Shown here piece after piece: positions 24,729 to 33,157 of a stretch of 64,000 nucleotides of DNA; positions within the stretch are counted from its first letter, which is position 1, and every line of letters starts with the position of its first letter. The position numbers and the translations under genes are program-made. The stretch is from assembly GCF_900128885.1 (NCBI RefSeq), contig NZ_FQTU01000014.1, positions 1 to 64,000 on the forward strand, in the 5' to 3' direction. This stretch comes from Alkalibacter saccharofermentans DSM 14828 (GTDB taxonomy: Bacteria; Bacillota; Clostridia; Eubacteriales; Alkalibacteraceae). A model generated the notes under the pieces. That model did no database searches. It was given only the letters and a program-made list of their open reading frames with translations, and had not been told where the DNA came from.

Positions 24729-24846
24729 TAATGGAGGTGTTTGCGCATAAACTAAAAACCCGATTCAAAAAAATGAGTCAGGATGCTGTTTTGGGGAATA
24801 ATATATTAAAGAACGTAATAAAATAGAGCAGATGGCAGGTGTTATC

Positions 24847-25749
24847 ATGAAAAATATGGAGAAGACGATTCTATTGATATACAATCCGGTCTCCGGAACG
24901 AGGAGCTTTGCATCTTATTTGGATAACTTTATTCATTCGTTTCAAGAACAAGGTTATCAGGTGCATCCGATTAGAAGCAGAAGTGAAGATGATTTCAAGG
25001 ATGTCATCGAAAAAAAGGATTTGAATATGTACAGTGCATTGTTTATAGCAGGAGGAGACGGATCTGTAAGCATTGCAGTTAATAAGCTGCTTCAAATAGG
25101 AGCAGATATTCCTCTTGGGATAATACCTGCAGGAACTGTCAATGACATAAGCTACAATCTTGGCATACCCCAAGATATCTCCAAGGCTATCAAGGTTCTT
25201 TCAGAAATGAAGACGGGGAGGTTCGATATAGGAAAGGTAAACGACAGGTACTTCATGAACTCATGTGGAGCTGGCTTGTTTATCGAGGTCGCCCATACCA
25301 CTGAGAGGGAGCTTAAAAACATAATGGGAAGAGTGGCATACTACCTAAAAGGAATAAGCGAATTGCCCAACTTCAAGGCTATGAACACTAGAATTACGGT
25401 TGACGGAAAAGTATACGACGAGGACCTGTTTTTATATCTGGTGGTTAATGGCAAGAGCGTAGGAGGGTTCAGAAGCCTTGCTTCAGACGCGTCCATGCAG
25501 GATGGACTTTTAGACTTCATTGGTATTAAAGAATGTCAGCTGAACGAGCTTTCGGTTTTGTTTGCGCAAATCTTGTTGGGAAATTACAAGAACAGTAAAA
25601 ATGTAATTCACTTTCAAAGCGATAATATAAAGATTGAATGTTTGGGAGAGTATTGCCAAAACATCACAGATGTGGATGGAGAGAAAGGTCCCACCATGCC
25701 TTTGGAAATTGGGATGGTGAAAAGAGGGATTTCAGTCATAATCCCATAA
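24847..25749 (+). CDS. Diacylglycerol kinase-like lipid kinase (DagK/YegS family), 300 aa
   Basis: The catalytic domain starts at once: LLIYNPVSGTRSF, nucleotide site AGGDGSVSIAVNKL, and PAGTVNDISYNLGIP. The C-terminal beta sandwich has FIGIKEC and DVDGEKG, as in DgkB/YegS lipid kinases that phosphorylate diacylglycerol or sphingoid-like lipids at the membrane. GGDGS replaces the usual GGDGT, a conservative change. ATG 24847 with AGGTG is preferred over ATG 24832, which has no ribosome site. Confidence 0.87.
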   Translation: MKNMEKTILLIYNPVSGTRSFASYLDNFIHSFQEQGYQVHPIRSRSEDDFKDVIEKKDLNMYSALFIAGGDGSVSIAVNKLLQIGADIPLGIIPAGTVNDISYNLGIPQDISKAIKVLSEMKTGRFDIGKVNDRYFMNSCGAGLFIEVAHTTERELKNIMGRVAYYLKGISELPNFKAMNTRITVDGKVYDEDLFLYLVVNGKSVGGFRSLASDASMQDGLLDFIGIKECQLNELSVLFAQILLGNYKNSKNVIHFQSDNIKIECLGEYCQNITDVDGEKGPTMPLEIGMVKRGISVIIP

Positions 25750-25757
25750 TAAATGTA

Positions 25758-25786
25758 TTGACATAGAAGTCGGCATAGAGTATGAT
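25758..25786 (+). promoter_or_regulatory. Sigma-A promoter of the DUF2325 gene
   Basis: Perfect TTGACA (25758-25763), 17-bp spacer, TATGAT (25781-25786). Confidence 0.8.
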
Positions 25787-25800
25787 AGTAAATAACAAAT

Positions 25801-25819
25801 GATAATGATTATCAATATC
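25801..25819 (+). promoter_or_regulatory. Fur box
   Basis: The 19-mer matches the GATAATGATAATCATTATC consensus at 17 of 19 positions. It covers the predicted transcription start of the DUF2325 gene, about 14 bases after the -10 box, a place where a bound repressor would block transcription. Confidence 0.85.
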
Positions 25820-25849
25820 TAAGATTTACCGACAAAGGAGTTGGGTATA

Positions 25850-26146
25850 ATGAGTATAGTTTTGGTAGGTGGGCACGATAAAATGCACTCTCAATATAAA
25901 AATGTAGCCTCGAAGCACGGGCACAAGGTTAAGGTTTACACACAGTTGACGGCAGGATTTGAAAAAAGCATTGGACATCCAGATGCCATAGTTCTTTTTA
26001 CTGACAAGATCTCCCACAAGATGGTTTGGATTGCAACTAAAAAGGCAAAGAAGGAAAACATACCGATTATAAGAAACCATAGCAGCAGCATTTCTGCTCT
26101 TGAAAGTGTATTAAAAAACATGGAAAAAAATGAAAAAGTTCATTAA
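25850..26146 (+). CDS. DUF2325 family protein, 98 aa
   Basis: Small Rossmann-like protein with the family landmarks IVLVGGHDKMHSQY at the start, PDAIVLFTDKISHKMVW in the middle, and IPIIRNHSSSISALE near the end. The biochemical role is not known. ATG 25850 has AAAGGAG upstream. The consensus promoter overlaid by a Fur box indicates iron-controlled expression: repressed with iron, induced without it. Runs alone between two terminator-bounded genes. Confidence 0.88.
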   Translation: MSIVLVGGHDKMHSQYKNVASKHGHKVKVYTQLTAGFEKSIGHPDAIVLFTDKISHKMVWIATKKAKKENIPIIRNHSSSISALESVLKNMEKNEKVH

Positions 26147-26174
26147 AGATAGCAACGGAGCTATAATAGAATGC

Positions 26175-26207
26175 AAAAGCCTCTTTACATGATGTAAGGA
26201 GGCTTTT
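26175..26207 (+). terminator. Terminator of the DUF2325 gene
   Basis: 14-bp stem 26175-26188 / 26194-26207 with one T-G pair; the T run is short. Confidence 0.8.
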
Positions 26208-26234
26208 AAGATAACGTTAATAATAAAACTAGCG

Positions 26235-26263
26235 TTTACAAAATTATGCCAGATTGCTATACT
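26235..26263 (+). promoter_or_regulatory. Promoter of the GltD-like oxidoreductase gene
   Basis: TTTACA (26235-26240), 17-bp spacer, TATACT (26258-26263). Confidence 0.6.
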
Positions 26264-26309
26264 CAAACGTATTAAGCTTTAAAATTAATATTTTGCAAGG
26301 AGGAACAAG

Positions 26310-27518
26310 ATGCCGTTTCATGTAATAGAAGAGGCTAAGAGATGTTTGCAATGCAAAAAGCCCTTGTGCAGACAGGGTTGTCCTGTGAACACTCCCATAC
26401 CTCAGATGATCCAGCTACTGCTGGATAAACAAATAACCGAATCTGGACAAATGCTTTTTGAGAACAATCCCATGACTTTGGTTTGTTCACTGATATGCGA
26501 CCATGAAAGACAATGTGAGGGCCACTGCATATTGAATAAGAAAGGCATGCCGATACACGTCAGCAGTATTGAAAACTTTATTTCAGGCAATTATTTCGAC
26601 AAGACTAAACTTGAACACCCGGAAACAAATGGCATAAAGACTGCTATTATAGGATCAGGCCCAGCTGGGATAACTATAGCAATCCTGTTGGCTCAAAAAG
26701 GTTATGAAGTGACTGTTTTTGAATCGAAGGATAAAATAGGAGGGGTTTTGCGTTACGGGATTCCTGAGTTTAGATTGCCGAAAAAAATATTGGACCAATT
26801 CTACGATAAGATGCTAGCCATGGGCATCAAAATACGTCCGAATACATCAATAGGCAATGAAATGGATATAGACAGTCTATTTAGAGATGGATACAAGTCG
26901 GTTTTTATCGGAACCGGTGTATGGAAGGCCAATGCACTTGGCATAAAGGGAGAGACCCTTGGAAATGTTCATTATGCGATAAATTACCTGACCAATCCCG
27001 ATGTATATAGGCTGGGAGATACGGTTAACGTCATTGGTGCAGGAAATGCGGCCATGGATGTTGCTAGAACAGTCCTTAGAAAAGGTGCCAGAAGTGTTAC
27101 CGTATTTGCCAGAAGAGACAGGATTTCTGCCAGCAAGAAAGAATTTGATTACGCTTCAATAGAGGGCGTGGAATTTGTATACCATAGAACTCCTGAGGAA
27201 ATCACAGATGACGGAGTTTGGTTCAAGGACACCATCACGGGAGAAAAGATGTTTTATCCATCAGATTCGACGATAATTTCAGTAAGCCAAGGACCTAGAA
27301 ATCAAATCGTTTCTACGACAAAGGGGATAGACGTAAATGATAGAGGACTGGTGGTTGCTGATGGATGCGGCAGAACTACAAGAAAAGGAGTTTTTGCTTC
27401 AGGCGATGTAGTCCAGGGTGCGAAGACTGTAGTTGAAGCAGTCCATTATTCGAAGCTGGTGGTAGATGCTATGGATGAATACATGAAAAATACTGCAGCG
27501 GATGAGACTGGAGATTAA
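26310..27518 (+). CDS. GltD-like NAD(P)H oxidoreductase with N-terminal 4Fe-4S motif, 402 aa
   Basis: The flavoprotein half of glutamate synthase type enzymes, found on its own. N-terminal cysteines RCLQCKKPLCRQGCPVNTPI bind an iron-sulfur cluster, with a second set CSLICDHERQCEGHC. FAD site IIGSGPAGITIA near residue 112, NAD(P)H site VIGAGNAAMDVA near residue 250, and the closing GVFASGDVVQGAKTVVEA. Similar modules form GltD, NfnB and pyrimidine dehydrogenase PreT. True GltD is present at 38.6 kb, so this copy has another partner or acceptor that I cannot identify. Own promoter and terminator. Confidence 0.85.
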   Translation: MPFHVIEEAKRCLQCKKPLCRQGCPVNTPIPQMIQLLLDKQITESGQMLFENNPMTLVCSLICDHERQCEGHCILNKKGMPIHVSSIENFISGNYFDKTKLEHPETNGIKTAIIGSGPAGITIAILLAQKGYEVTVFESKDKIGGVLRYGIPEFRLPKKILDQFYDKMLAMGIKIRPNTSIGNEMDIDSLFRDGYKSVFIGTGVWKANALGIKGETLGNVHYAINYLTNPDVYRLGDTVNVIGAGNAAMDVARTVLRKGARSVTVFARRDRISASKKEFDYASIEGVEFVYHRTPEEITDDGVWFKDTITGEKMFYPSDSTIISVSQGPRNQIVSTTKGIDVNDRGLVVADGCGRTTRKGVFASGDVVQGAKTVVEAVHYSKLVVDAMDEYMKNTAADETGD

Positions 27519-27527
27519 GCTAAATAA

Positions 27528-27553
27528 AAAAAGCCCTCATAGCAGGGCTTTTT
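27528..27553. terminator. Bidirectional terminator
   Basis: 10-bp perfect stem 27528-27537 / 27544-27553 between the oxidoreductase gene and the convergent csp gene. Confidence 0.88.
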
Positions 27554-27556
27554 CAA

Positions 27557-27757
27557 TTAAACTGGAGTTACGTTTGAGGCCTGAGGTCCTTTGGCACCAT
27601 CAGTTATCTCGAATGTAACTTTTTCACCTTCTTCAAGAGTTTTGAAGTTGCTTTTGTTGATTTGAGAATAGTGAACAAAAACGTCCTTTCCGTCCTCTGA
27701 AGTAATAAATCCATAGCCTTTGTCTGCGTTAAACCATTTAACTGTTCCGTTGGTCAT
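27557..27757 (-). CDS. Cold shock protein, CspA family, 66 aa
   Basis: A single cold-shock domain with both RNA-binding motifs: RNP1 KGYGFIT and RNP2 VFVHYSQI. Length is the standard 66 residues, and the end ASNVTPV is typical. It should bind single-stranded RNA and DNA as a chaperone. GGAGG precedes the ATG. The promoter lies about 110 bases upstream, so the mRNA has a long leader as in other csp genes, where it often folds as a temperature sensor. Confidence 0.96.
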   Translation of the reverse strand: MTNGTVKWFNADKGYGFITSEDGKDVFVHYSQINKSNFKTLEEGEKVTFEITDGAKGPQASNVTPV

Positions 27758-27874
27758 GTTAGAGCCTCCTAAATATTTTTTCTTATATTGATTAAAAATT
27801 TATTCCAGAAGTACATGACCGGCAAAGCAGTTATGTAAACGATAAACTTTAACAATATAAAAAGATACACCATA

Positions 27875-27903
27875 ATTATATAACCCGAAGAATTTATTTG
27901 CAA
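27875..27903 (-). promoter_or_regulatory. Promoter of the csp gene
   Basis: Minus strand: TTGCAA (27903-27898), 17-bp spacer, perfect TATAAT (27880-27875); about 110 bases of leader to the ATG. Confidence 0.7.
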
Positions 27904-27926
27904 GATTAATTTAAGATGGATTGTTA

Positions 27927-27955
27927 TTGACAAAAAAAAAGTTATGGAATATCAT
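27927..27955 (+). promoter_or_regulatory. Promoter of the nitronate monooxygenase-family gene
   Basis: Perfect TTGACA (27927-27932), 17-bp spacer, TATCAT (27950-27955). Confidence 0.75.
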
Positions 27956-27984
27956 TTGATTATCAAACAATTTGCTAATCAAAT
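27953..27984 (+). promoter_or_regulatory. FabT-like operator and larger inverted repeat
   Basis: TTTGATTATCAAA at 27955-27967 matches the core of the streptococcal FabT operator (ANTTTGATTATCAAATT). It also forms part of a 9-bp inverted repeat (27954-27962 / 27976-27984). It overlaps the -10 box and the transcription start, an operator position. Confidence 0.55.
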
Positions 27985-28006
27985 TATTATTAATGGAGTT
28001 GATAAA

Positions 28007-29074
28007 ATGAATTTGCCTGAACTTAAAATAGGAGATTTAACAGCAAGGCTTCCGATAATCCAAGGAGGAATGGGCATTGGAGTTTCCTTGTCATCATTGG
28101 CAGGTACCATTGCTAATCAAGGAGGTATCGGCGTAATTAGCGGGGTGCAAACCGGATTCAACGAAGAGGATTTCCGAACAAATAACCTGGCAGCTAATAT
28201 AAGAGCTATTCAAAATGAAATAAGAAAAGCCAGAGAAATTTCTCCAAAAGGCATAATAGGCATCAATATACTGACAGTCGCTACTCAGTACAAGGAATTG
28301 GTAGAAGCGGCCGTTAAGGAAAAAATCGATGTAATTATATCTGGGGCAGGACTTCCTAAAGATCTTCCAAAATACGTTAAGGGAACAAAAACAAAAATCA
28401 TACCAATAGTTTCCTCGGGCAAAGCTGCAAAGATTATGGCCAAGCTCTGGATAAGAAACTATGACTATATACCAGATGCAGTCATAGTAGAGGGACCTGA
28501 AGCGGGAGGACATCTTGGTTTTTCTGCTGATGAACTTAGGGAGAATCCTCCGACACTATCGGATCTATTAAAGGATGTCATTGAAAACCTAAAGCCATTT
28601 GAAGAAAAATACAACAAAAAAATACCGGTAATAGCGGCGGGAGGCATCTTTGACGGTAAAGATGTTGCGAGATACATAAGTGAAGGCGCTGCCGGGGTTC
28701 AAATGTCTACAAGGTTCGTAGCGACAGAAGAGTGCGATGCTCACATAAACTATAAAATGGCTTATGTCAATGCAAGAAAAGAAGATGCAGTAATCGTTCA
28801 AAGCCCAGTAGGATTGCCGGGAAGGGCTATTATGAACAAATTGATCAAGAGACTGGAGCTTGACAAGGTTCCGGTTAAAAAATGCTACAGATGCATTGAC
28901 CATTGCGATCCAAAAACAACTCCTTATTGCATATCGGATGCATTGATTGCCGCAGTTCAGGGAGATATAGACAACGGTCTTTTGTTTTGTGGAAGCAACG
29001 TCGACAAGACAACAGAAATTACTACGGTAGAAAAAGTAATAAACAGCATAATAAGTGAAGCGAAAGAGTATTAA
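28007..29074 (+). CDS. Nitronate monooxygenase / FabK-family flavoenzyme, 355 aa
   Basis: FMN-binding TIM barrel of the 2-nitropropane dioxygenase family. Landmarks: LPIIQGGMGIGVSLSSLAGT at the start, GGIGVISG, EGPEAGGHLGF near residue 165 (catalytic His region), PVIAAGGIFDGKDVARYI and GAAGVQMSTRFVATEEC. A Cys-rich tail KKCYRCIDHCDPKTTPYC follows, present in many clostridial members and absent from FabK. Activity may be oxidation of alkyl nitronates or an enoyl reductase-like reaction. The FabT-like operator at the promoter hints at a lipid link. ATG 28007 is chosen for its TGGAG site; the longer frame would start inside the operator. Confidence 0.85.
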   Translation: MNLPELKIGDLTARLPIIQGGMGIGVSLSSLAGTIANQGGIGVISGVQTGFNEEDFRTNNLAANIRAIQNEIRKAREISPKGIIGINILTVATQYKELVEAAVKEKIDVIISGAGLPKDLPKYVKGTKTKIIPIVSSGKAAKIMAKLWIRNYDYIPDAVIVEGPEAGGHLGFSADELRENPPTLSDLLKDVIENLKPFEEKYNKKIPVIAAGGIFDGKDVARYISEGAAGVQMSTRFVATEECDAHINYKMAYVNARKEDAVIVQSPVGLPGRAIMNKLIKRLELDKVPVKKCYRCIDHCDPKTTPYCISDALIAAVQGDIDNGLLFCGSNVDKTTEITTVEKVINSIISEAKEY

Positions 29075-29118
29075 TAAAGGCTTCACCAGCTCTATTGGCT
29101 ATATTAGCAGCAACCATG

Positions 29119-29148
29119 CGCGCCTTAATTTACTTAGGCGCGTTTTTT
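29119..29148 (+). terminator. Terminator
   Basis: GC-rich 7-bp stem CGCGCCT/AGGCGCG (29119-29125 / 29136-29142) followed by six T. Confidence 0.88.
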
Positions 29149-29189
29149 AGGTTTGTTTTTTGTTTTTATTGTGCAGACTTAAAAAATGC

Positions 29190-29218
29190 TTGAATTTTCT
29201 GATAATTTATATTAATAT
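29190..29218 (+). promoter_or_regulatory. Candidate promoter of the liv operon
   Basis: TTGAAT (29190-29195), 17-bp spacer, TAATAT (29213-29218). The surrounding A/T-richness makes the exact -10 uncertain. Confidence 0.35.
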
Positions 29219-29261
29219 TATATCTGAATTACACAAAAATGTAGGACAAGGGGGAAAAGAA

Positions 29262-30416
29262 ATGAAAAAAAGATTACTTAGCGGCGTATTGGCTATTATG
29301 CTGATCGCATCAGCATTTACCTTTGCGGCATGCGGAGGCGGAGATGCAAATGGTGACGATAGCGGTCCTATCAAAATAGGCGTATTTGGTCCCACGACAG
29401 GTCCCATCGCAGCTTATGGAAGTGCCGTGGTTAACAGCGTAAAGCTTGCTGTTGAAGAGATCAATGAAAACGGCGGTATCGACGGAAGATTGATCGAGGT
29501 ATATGATTATGATACAAAAGGAGACAGAGCAGAGGCTATCAGTACTTACAACAGGCTTAAAGATCAAGATCAAGTTGTAGCTATTATCGGCGGAACCATC
29601 AGCGGCGAGACTCTAGCGGTTAAAGAGCTTGCAATTGAAGACAACATGCCAATGCTTACGCCAACTGCTACAGCAGCAGATGTAACCTTGGATGCACCTT
29701 CGATTTTCAGGGCTTGTTTCCTAGATCCTTATCAGGCTGCGGCAGCTGCTAGGTTCAGCATAGATTATTTAGAGGCAGAGTCTGTTGCGATTCTTTACAA
29801 CAGCGACGATGCATATTCTGAAGGCTTGGCTGAGTCCTACAGGTCTGTTTTCAACGACGAAAACCTGACTGTCACAAACTACATTGGATATACAGCAAAT
29901 GATGTCGACTTTAGCACAGCACTTACTCAAATCAGAAATGCAAATCCTGATGTTATCTTCCTTCCGGATTATTACGATTCAGTTGGACAGATCACCACTC
30001 AAATCAGAGACATGGGACTTGAGCAGATTTGCGTAGGAGTAGATGGCTGGGACAGTGTCGAGATTGATTATGCAGAGCAGGTTGAAGGTTACTACTTTGT
30101 AAACCACTTTGCAAAAACAGATCCAGACCCGACTGTACAAGACTTCATAGCAGCATTTGCTGCAAAGTACAATCAAGAGCCTAATGCACTCGGAGCATTG
30201 GGATATGATGCTACTTTTGTAATGGCTGAAGCAATCCAAAATGCAGGCTCGACTGATGGACAGGCAATTATAGATGCTTTATCAGCAATAGAGTACAAAG
30301 GCGTAACCGGAACGATAAGATTCGACGAGCAGGGAGATGCTACTCAGAAGGATATAGCTATTATTAAAATAGTTGACGGAAAGCACGAGCTGGTTGAAAA
30401 GTTAGTTGTAGAGTAG
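29262..30416 (+). CDS. livJ: Branched-chain amino acid ABC transporter substrate-binding lipoprotein, 384 aa
   Basis: Extracellular receptor of a LIV-type importer. Lipobox FAAC with Cys24, then the family start IKIGVFGPTTGPIAAYG and AVEEINENGGIDGRLIEVYDY; later GALGYDATFVMAEAI and IEYKGVTGTIRFDEQGD. It binds leucine, isoleucine, valine or related amino acids and passes them to LivHM. ATG 29262 is favoured by AAGGGGGAAAAG; the longer frame is not. First gene of the complete livJHMGF operon. Confidence 0.92.
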   Translation: MKKRLLSGVLAIMLIASAFTFAACGGGDANGDDSGPIKIGVFGPTTGPIAAYGSAVVNSVKLAVEEINENGGIDGRLIEVYDYDTKGDRAEAISTYNRLKDQDQVVAIIGGTISGETLAVKELAIEDNMPMLTPTATAADVTLDAPSIFRACFLDPYQAAAAARFSIDYLEAESVAILYNSDDAYSEGLAESYRSVFNDENLTVTNYIGYTANDVDFSTALTQIRNANPDVIFLPDYYDSVGQITTQIRDMGLEQICVGVDGWDSVEIDYAEQVEGYYFVNHFAKTDPDPTVQDFIAAFAAKYNQEPNALGALGYDATFVMAEAIQNAGSTDGQAIIDALSAIEYKGVTGTIRFDEQGDATQKDIAIIKIVDGKHELVEKLVVE

Positions 30417-30438
30417 TATATAAAATGAATAAATAAGA

Positions 30439-30469
30439 TAATATAGGAGAGATTATCTCTCCTATATTA
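30439..30469 (+). other. Intercistronic hairpin between livJ and livH
   Basis: A 13-bp perfect stem (30439-30451 / 30457-30469) with a 5-base loop and no T run afterwards. Probably protects or partly ends the livJ mRNA so that the receptor is made in excess over the membrane parts. Confidence 0.75.
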
Positions 30470-30495
30470 ATTTAAAGTAGAAAGGAGGAGCTAGC

Positions 30496-31368
30496 TTGGT
30501 TTTCATACAACAAATGATCAACGGACTTCAAGTAGGCAGTATTTACGCAGTAATAGCTTTGGGATACACCATGGTATACGGAATAGTCAAGCTGATAAAT
30601 TTTGCCCACGGTGAAGTTATGATGATGGGTGCTTATTTTGCTTTTTTGGCTGCAACTGCAGGAATGCCGGTGTGGGCGGTTTTTTTAATATCCATGTTGG
30701 GAAGCGCTGTCTTGGGCATGGCTATCGAGAGAGTTGCATATAAACCCTTGAGAGACGCGCCGAGGATTTCAGCTCTTATCACAGCAATAGCGATGAGTTT
30801 GTTTTTGCAAAATTTAGCATTGGTGATATTCAAGGCGGATCCAAAAGTAATGCCTAGAATTGTTCCGAACACACCGATTCATATTGGAGACTTGAGAATA
30901 AGCAGCATAACAGTAATTACGTTTTTAGTGTCAGTGGCATTTATGGCGCTACTTACCTTTTTTGTAAACAAGACAAAACCGGGAAAGGCTATGAGAGCAG
31001 TATCAGAAGACAAGGAAGCCGCAACGTTGATGGGCATAAATGCCAATACGACTATTTCCATGACATTTGCCATAGGTTCAGCCTTGGCTGCCTTGGGAGG
31101 AATATTATATGGGGTTGCTTACACGCAGGTAGCTCCTACAATGGGACTTCTCCCCGGACTTAAAGCATTTGTTGCTGCCGTATTGGGAGGAATAGGCATA
31201 ATACCCGGCGCTATGCTTGGAGGATTCATAATGGGGTTTGTTGAAACATTTGCGAAAGCATATATTTCCGGAAGGTGGGCAGATGCAATAGTATTTGGAA
31301 TCTTGATAGTGGTATTGTCAGTAAAACCCACAGGAATATTGGGAAAGAACGTAAGAGAGAAGGTGTGA
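30496..31368 (+). CDS. livH: Branched-chain amino acid ABC permease LivH, 290 aa
   Basis: About eight hydrophobic segments. LivH family start QQMINGLQVGSIYAVIALGYTMVYGIVKLINFAHGEVMMMG, and the coupling region KTKPGKAMRAVSEDKEAATLMGIN. TTG start at 30496, seven bases after AAGGAGG; the first ATG, six codons later, would lie too far from that site. Confidence 0.93.
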   Translation: MVFIQQMINGLQVGSIYAVIALGYTMVYGIVKLINFAHGEVMMMGAYFAFLAATAGMPVWAVFLISMLGSAVLGMAIERVAYKPLRDAPRISALITAIAMSLFLQNLALVIFKADPKVMPRIVPNTPIHIGDLRISSITVITFLVSVAFMALLTFFVNKTKPGKAMRAVSEDKEAATLMGINANTTISMTFAIGSALAALGGILYGVAYTQVAPTMGLLPGLKAFVAAVLGGIGIIPGAMLGGFIMGFVETFAKAYISGRWADAIVFGILIVVLSVKPTGILGKNVREKV

Positions 31369-31371
31369 CCG

Positions 31372-32388
31372 ATGAATTTAAACAACAAGAAAAGCTATAT
31401 TATAAATATCGTTGCAGTCACCCTGCTGTACATAGTATTACAGGTTCTTATGCAAAACAATATAATTAACAGATATTATCAAGGAATCATCGTCTTTATA
31501 TGCATCAACGTCATAGTAGCCAGCAGCCTTAACCTGACGCTCGGATTTTTAGGACAGTTGGCCTTGGGACATGCAGGTTTCATGGCTGTTGGAGCGTACA
31601 GCTCCGCGCTTTTATCTATAGGCATGAGGGGCATGGAGCTCCCTGTAATCATGCACCTTGGAGTTGCATTGTTGTTTGGAGGCATTATGTCGGGAGTCAT
31701 CGGTTACCTTATAGGATTGCCGGCCCTTAGACTTAGAGGGGATTATCTGGCAATTATTACTTTGGGCTTTGGAGAAATAATCCGTGTTGTTATTAACAAC
31801 ATCAGATTTACAGGGGGAGCTCAAGGATTGACGGGGATTCCCAGACTTGCAAACTTTACCAATGCATATTGGATAACGGTAGCGGTTTTGGCGATTCTCT
31901 TTGCACTCATAAAATCTCGTCACGGAAGGGCTATTATGTCTATAAGGGAGGATGAAATCGCTGCAGAGGCTGTGGGCATCAAAACAACCCAGTACAAAGC
32001 TATAGGATTTACAATTTCGGCTTTTTTTGCCGGCATAGGCGGAGGGCTGTTCGCCCACTACATGGCATATTTAGACCCTGCGATATTCAACTTCATGAAA
32101 TCAGTTGAAATAGTCGTAATCGTAGTTCTCGGAGGCATGGGCAGCCTCACAGGCACTATATTGGCAGCTGGGGTGCTGACGTCATTGCCAGAAGTCCTAA
32201 GAGGTTTTTCAGAATATAGATTGTTGATTTATTCATTCGTATTAGTAGTTATGATGATTTTCAGGCCCCAAGGAATATTTGGGACAGCTGAGTTTTCTAT
32301 GGATTCCCTTATGCACTCGCCGAAAGCTTTTTTAAAGGAAGTAAAGAAGGAAGCCGGCGGAGATGACGATAAAGGAGGGAATGTATAA
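31372..32388 (+). CDS. livM: Branched-chain amino acid ABC permease LivM, 338 aa
   Basis: Second membrane subunit, about ten hydrophobic segments. Landmarks: NLTLGFLGQLALGHAGFMAVGAY, LRGDYLAIITLGFGEIIR and the coupling loop SRHGRAIMSIREDEIAAEAVGI. A soluble acidic C-terminus of about 30 residues. Begins three bases after livH and its last base overlaps the livG start. Confidence 0.93.
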   Translation: MNLNNKKSYIINIVAVTLLYIVLQVLMQNNIINRYYQGIIVFICINVIVASSLNLTLGFLGQLALGHAGFMAVGAYSSALLSIGMRGMELPVIMHLGVALLFGGIMSGVIGYLIGLPALRLRGDYLAIITLGFGEIIRVVINNIRFTGGAQGLTGIPRLANFTNAYWITVAVLAILFALIKSRHGRAIMSIREDEIAAEAVGIKTTQYKAIGFTISAFFAGIGGGLFAHYMAYLDPAIFNFMKSVEIVVIVVLGGMGSLTGTILAAGVLTSLPEVLRGFSEYRLLIYSFVLVVMMIFRPQGIFGTAEFSMDSLMHSPKAFLKEVKKEAGGDDDKGGNV

Positions 32389-33146
32389 TGGCTCTTTTAG
32401 AAGTAAAAGATCTCACTATAAGATTTGGCGGGCTCACAGCCGTTGACGGATTTGAAATCAGAATAGATCAAAGCGAGCTTGTTGGCTTGATAGGGCCAAA
32501 CGGTGCGGGGAAGACCACTGTTTTCAATATGCTTACAGGAGTATACCTCCCTACCGAAGGATCCATAACTCTTGACGGTAAAAACACGGTGGGCAAAAAA
32601 CCATATGATATAGTCGAAATTGGAGCAGCTCGGACATTTCAGAACATAAGGCTATTCAAAGACCTGACTGTTGAGGATAATGTAAAGATTGCATATCATA
32701 ATCAGATGAGCTACAATTTAATTCAGGGAATATTCAGATTGCCCACATACTGGAAAGAAGAAAAGAAAGCACATGAAAGCGCGATGGAGCTTTTAGACAT
32801 TTTTGACATGAAGATGTATGCCAAGACATTAGCTAAAAATCTGCCCTATGGCAAGCAGCGTAAATTGGAAATAGCCAGAGCGCTGGCTACAAAGCCTAAG
32901 ATACTGATGCTTGATGAGCCAGCGGCAGGCATGAATCCATATGAAACCAAAGAACTGATGGAGACTATACACTTTATTAGGGACAAGTTTAATATTGCGG
33001 TTCTTTTGATAGAACACGATATGAGTCTGGTAATGGGAATTTGTGAAAAGATAACGGTAATAGACTATGGAAAAATAATTGCTGAAGGAAAGCCGGATGA
33101 GATCAAATCTAATCCGAATGTCATCAAAGCTTATCTTGGAGAATAG
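32388..33146 (+). CDS. livG: Branched-chain amino acid ABC ATP-binding protein LivG, 252 aa
   Basis: Walker A GPNGAGKTT, signature LPYGKQRKLEIARALA (the LivG-type variant lacking the canonical LSGGQ), Walker B ILMLDEPAAGMNP, and switch His in IEHDMSLVMGICE. One of two ATPases energising the LIV importer. Confidence 0.94.
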   Translation: MALLEVKDLTIRFGGLTAVDGFEIRIDQSELVGLIGPNGAGKTTVFNMLTGVYLPTEGSITLDGKNTVGKKPYDIVEIGAARTFQNIRLFKDLTVEDNVKIAYHNQMSYNLIQGIFRLPTYWKEEKKAHESAMELLDIFDMKMYAKTLAKNLPYGKQRKLEIARALATKPKILMLDEPAAGMNPYETKELMETIHFIRDKFNIAVLLIEHDMSLVMGICEKITVIDYGKIIAEGKPDEIKSNPNVIKAYLGE

Positions 33147-33157
33147 GAGGAAACCAA

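Noticed and set aside
27944..28006. Longer N-terminus for the nitronate monooxygenase-family protein
   Set aside because: It would begin before the predicted transcription start and translate the operator; the ATG at 28007 has the ribosome site.
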